Shown here piece by piece: positions 22,406-22,459 of a stretch of 22,459 nucleotides of DNA (position 1 is the first letter of the stretch; each line of letters begins with the position of its first letter). The stretch comes from a virus. The stretch spans positions 1 to 22,459 of IMG/VR virus record IMGVR_UViG_3300044630_004330; one strand, given 5' to 3'. Both the position numbers and the translations under genes were made by a program. Below the pieces are notes generated by a model that saw only the letters and a program-made list of their open reading frames with translations, did no database searches and was not told where the DNA came from.

Positions 22406-22459
22406 TTAACGCCTGCTCCTCATAATGTCTGCCCGTGTCATGGCTTCTCCGAATACACC
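22406..22459 (-). CDS. 3' end of a minus-strand gene entering from the right edge
   Basis: From the right edge, the minus strand reads 17 codons (GVFGEAMTRADIMRSRR) to TAA at 22408-22406. The hairpin directly after the stop and the terminator of the facing operon support a real gene end here. It is too short to identify. A competing plus-strand ATG at 22425 has no ribosome site. Confidence 0.4.
   Translation of the reverse strand, partial: GVFGEAMTRADIMRSRR

Noticed and set aside
22425-22459. Start of a plus-strand gene at the right edge (MSARVMASPNT)
   Set aside because: It has no ribosome site, and the minus-strand gene end with its following hairpin explains the region better, although the evidence is short.

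Overview
This window looks like part of the genome of a tailed phage (Caudoviricetes), or a prophage of that type, infecting a Gram-positive bacterium. An aquatic, fairly low-GC actinobacterium is the most likely host. Several points support this. There is a run of tail-fibre and baseplate-like genes with collagen-like repeats. There are r1t-type holin candidates and an M15 endolysin with a C-terminal peptidoglycan-binding domain. There is also a small HTH gene next to a metallophosphoesterase whose sequence I recognise from actinobacteriophages. Genes are packed with ATGA, TAATG, TGATG or GTGA overlaps. The host assignment is inference; no database search was possible.

Layout. Positions 1-6087 are read on the minus strand, in the order: r1t-like holin, baseplate-type beta protein, short tail-fibre-like protein, two long tail fibres that both begin MAQKF(I/L)T, a short beta protein, and two paralogous Gly-rich adhesin-like proteins, the last running off the left edge. 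Positions 6088-6175 hold apparently overlapping divergent promoters. Positions 6176-11884 are a tight plus-strand glycan cassette: a GT-B glycosyltransferase, a GT-A glycosyltransferase, a HAD phosphatase fused to a sugar-nucleotidyltransferase, two SAM methyltransferases, and a GDPD-like phosphodiesterase fused to a GT-A-like domain. Positions 11976-16607 encode a 1543-residue secreted and membrane-anchored surface protein that resembles a bacterial adhesin more than a virion protein. Positions 16692-18740 are a lysis block: endolysin, membrane/coiled-coil protein, zinc-ribbon-like protein, second holin candidate, small lipoprotein, and a two-helix membrane protein. Two small orphan genes follow.

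A minus-strand winged-helix regulator (19405-19854) faces a divergent control region with an operator-like inverted repeat. From there a plus-strand operon (19995-22325) encodes a small HTH protein, a metallophosphoesterase, a small winged-helix-like protein and a proteasome-beta/HslV-like Ntn hydrolase. It ends at a terminator facing a minus-strand gene that enters from the right edge.

How it may work together (inference): the tail module recognises the host. The glycan cassette either decorates virions or alters host-surface polysaccharide. The giant surface protein probably reaches the infected cell's envelope. The lysis block ends infection. The most interesting candidates are the cassette with its two fusion enzymes, the giant surface protein and the virus-encoded self-compartmentalising-protease-like subunit. 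No tRNA, CRISPR array, integrase or transposase was seen, and no stretch over 300 bases lacks a gene.
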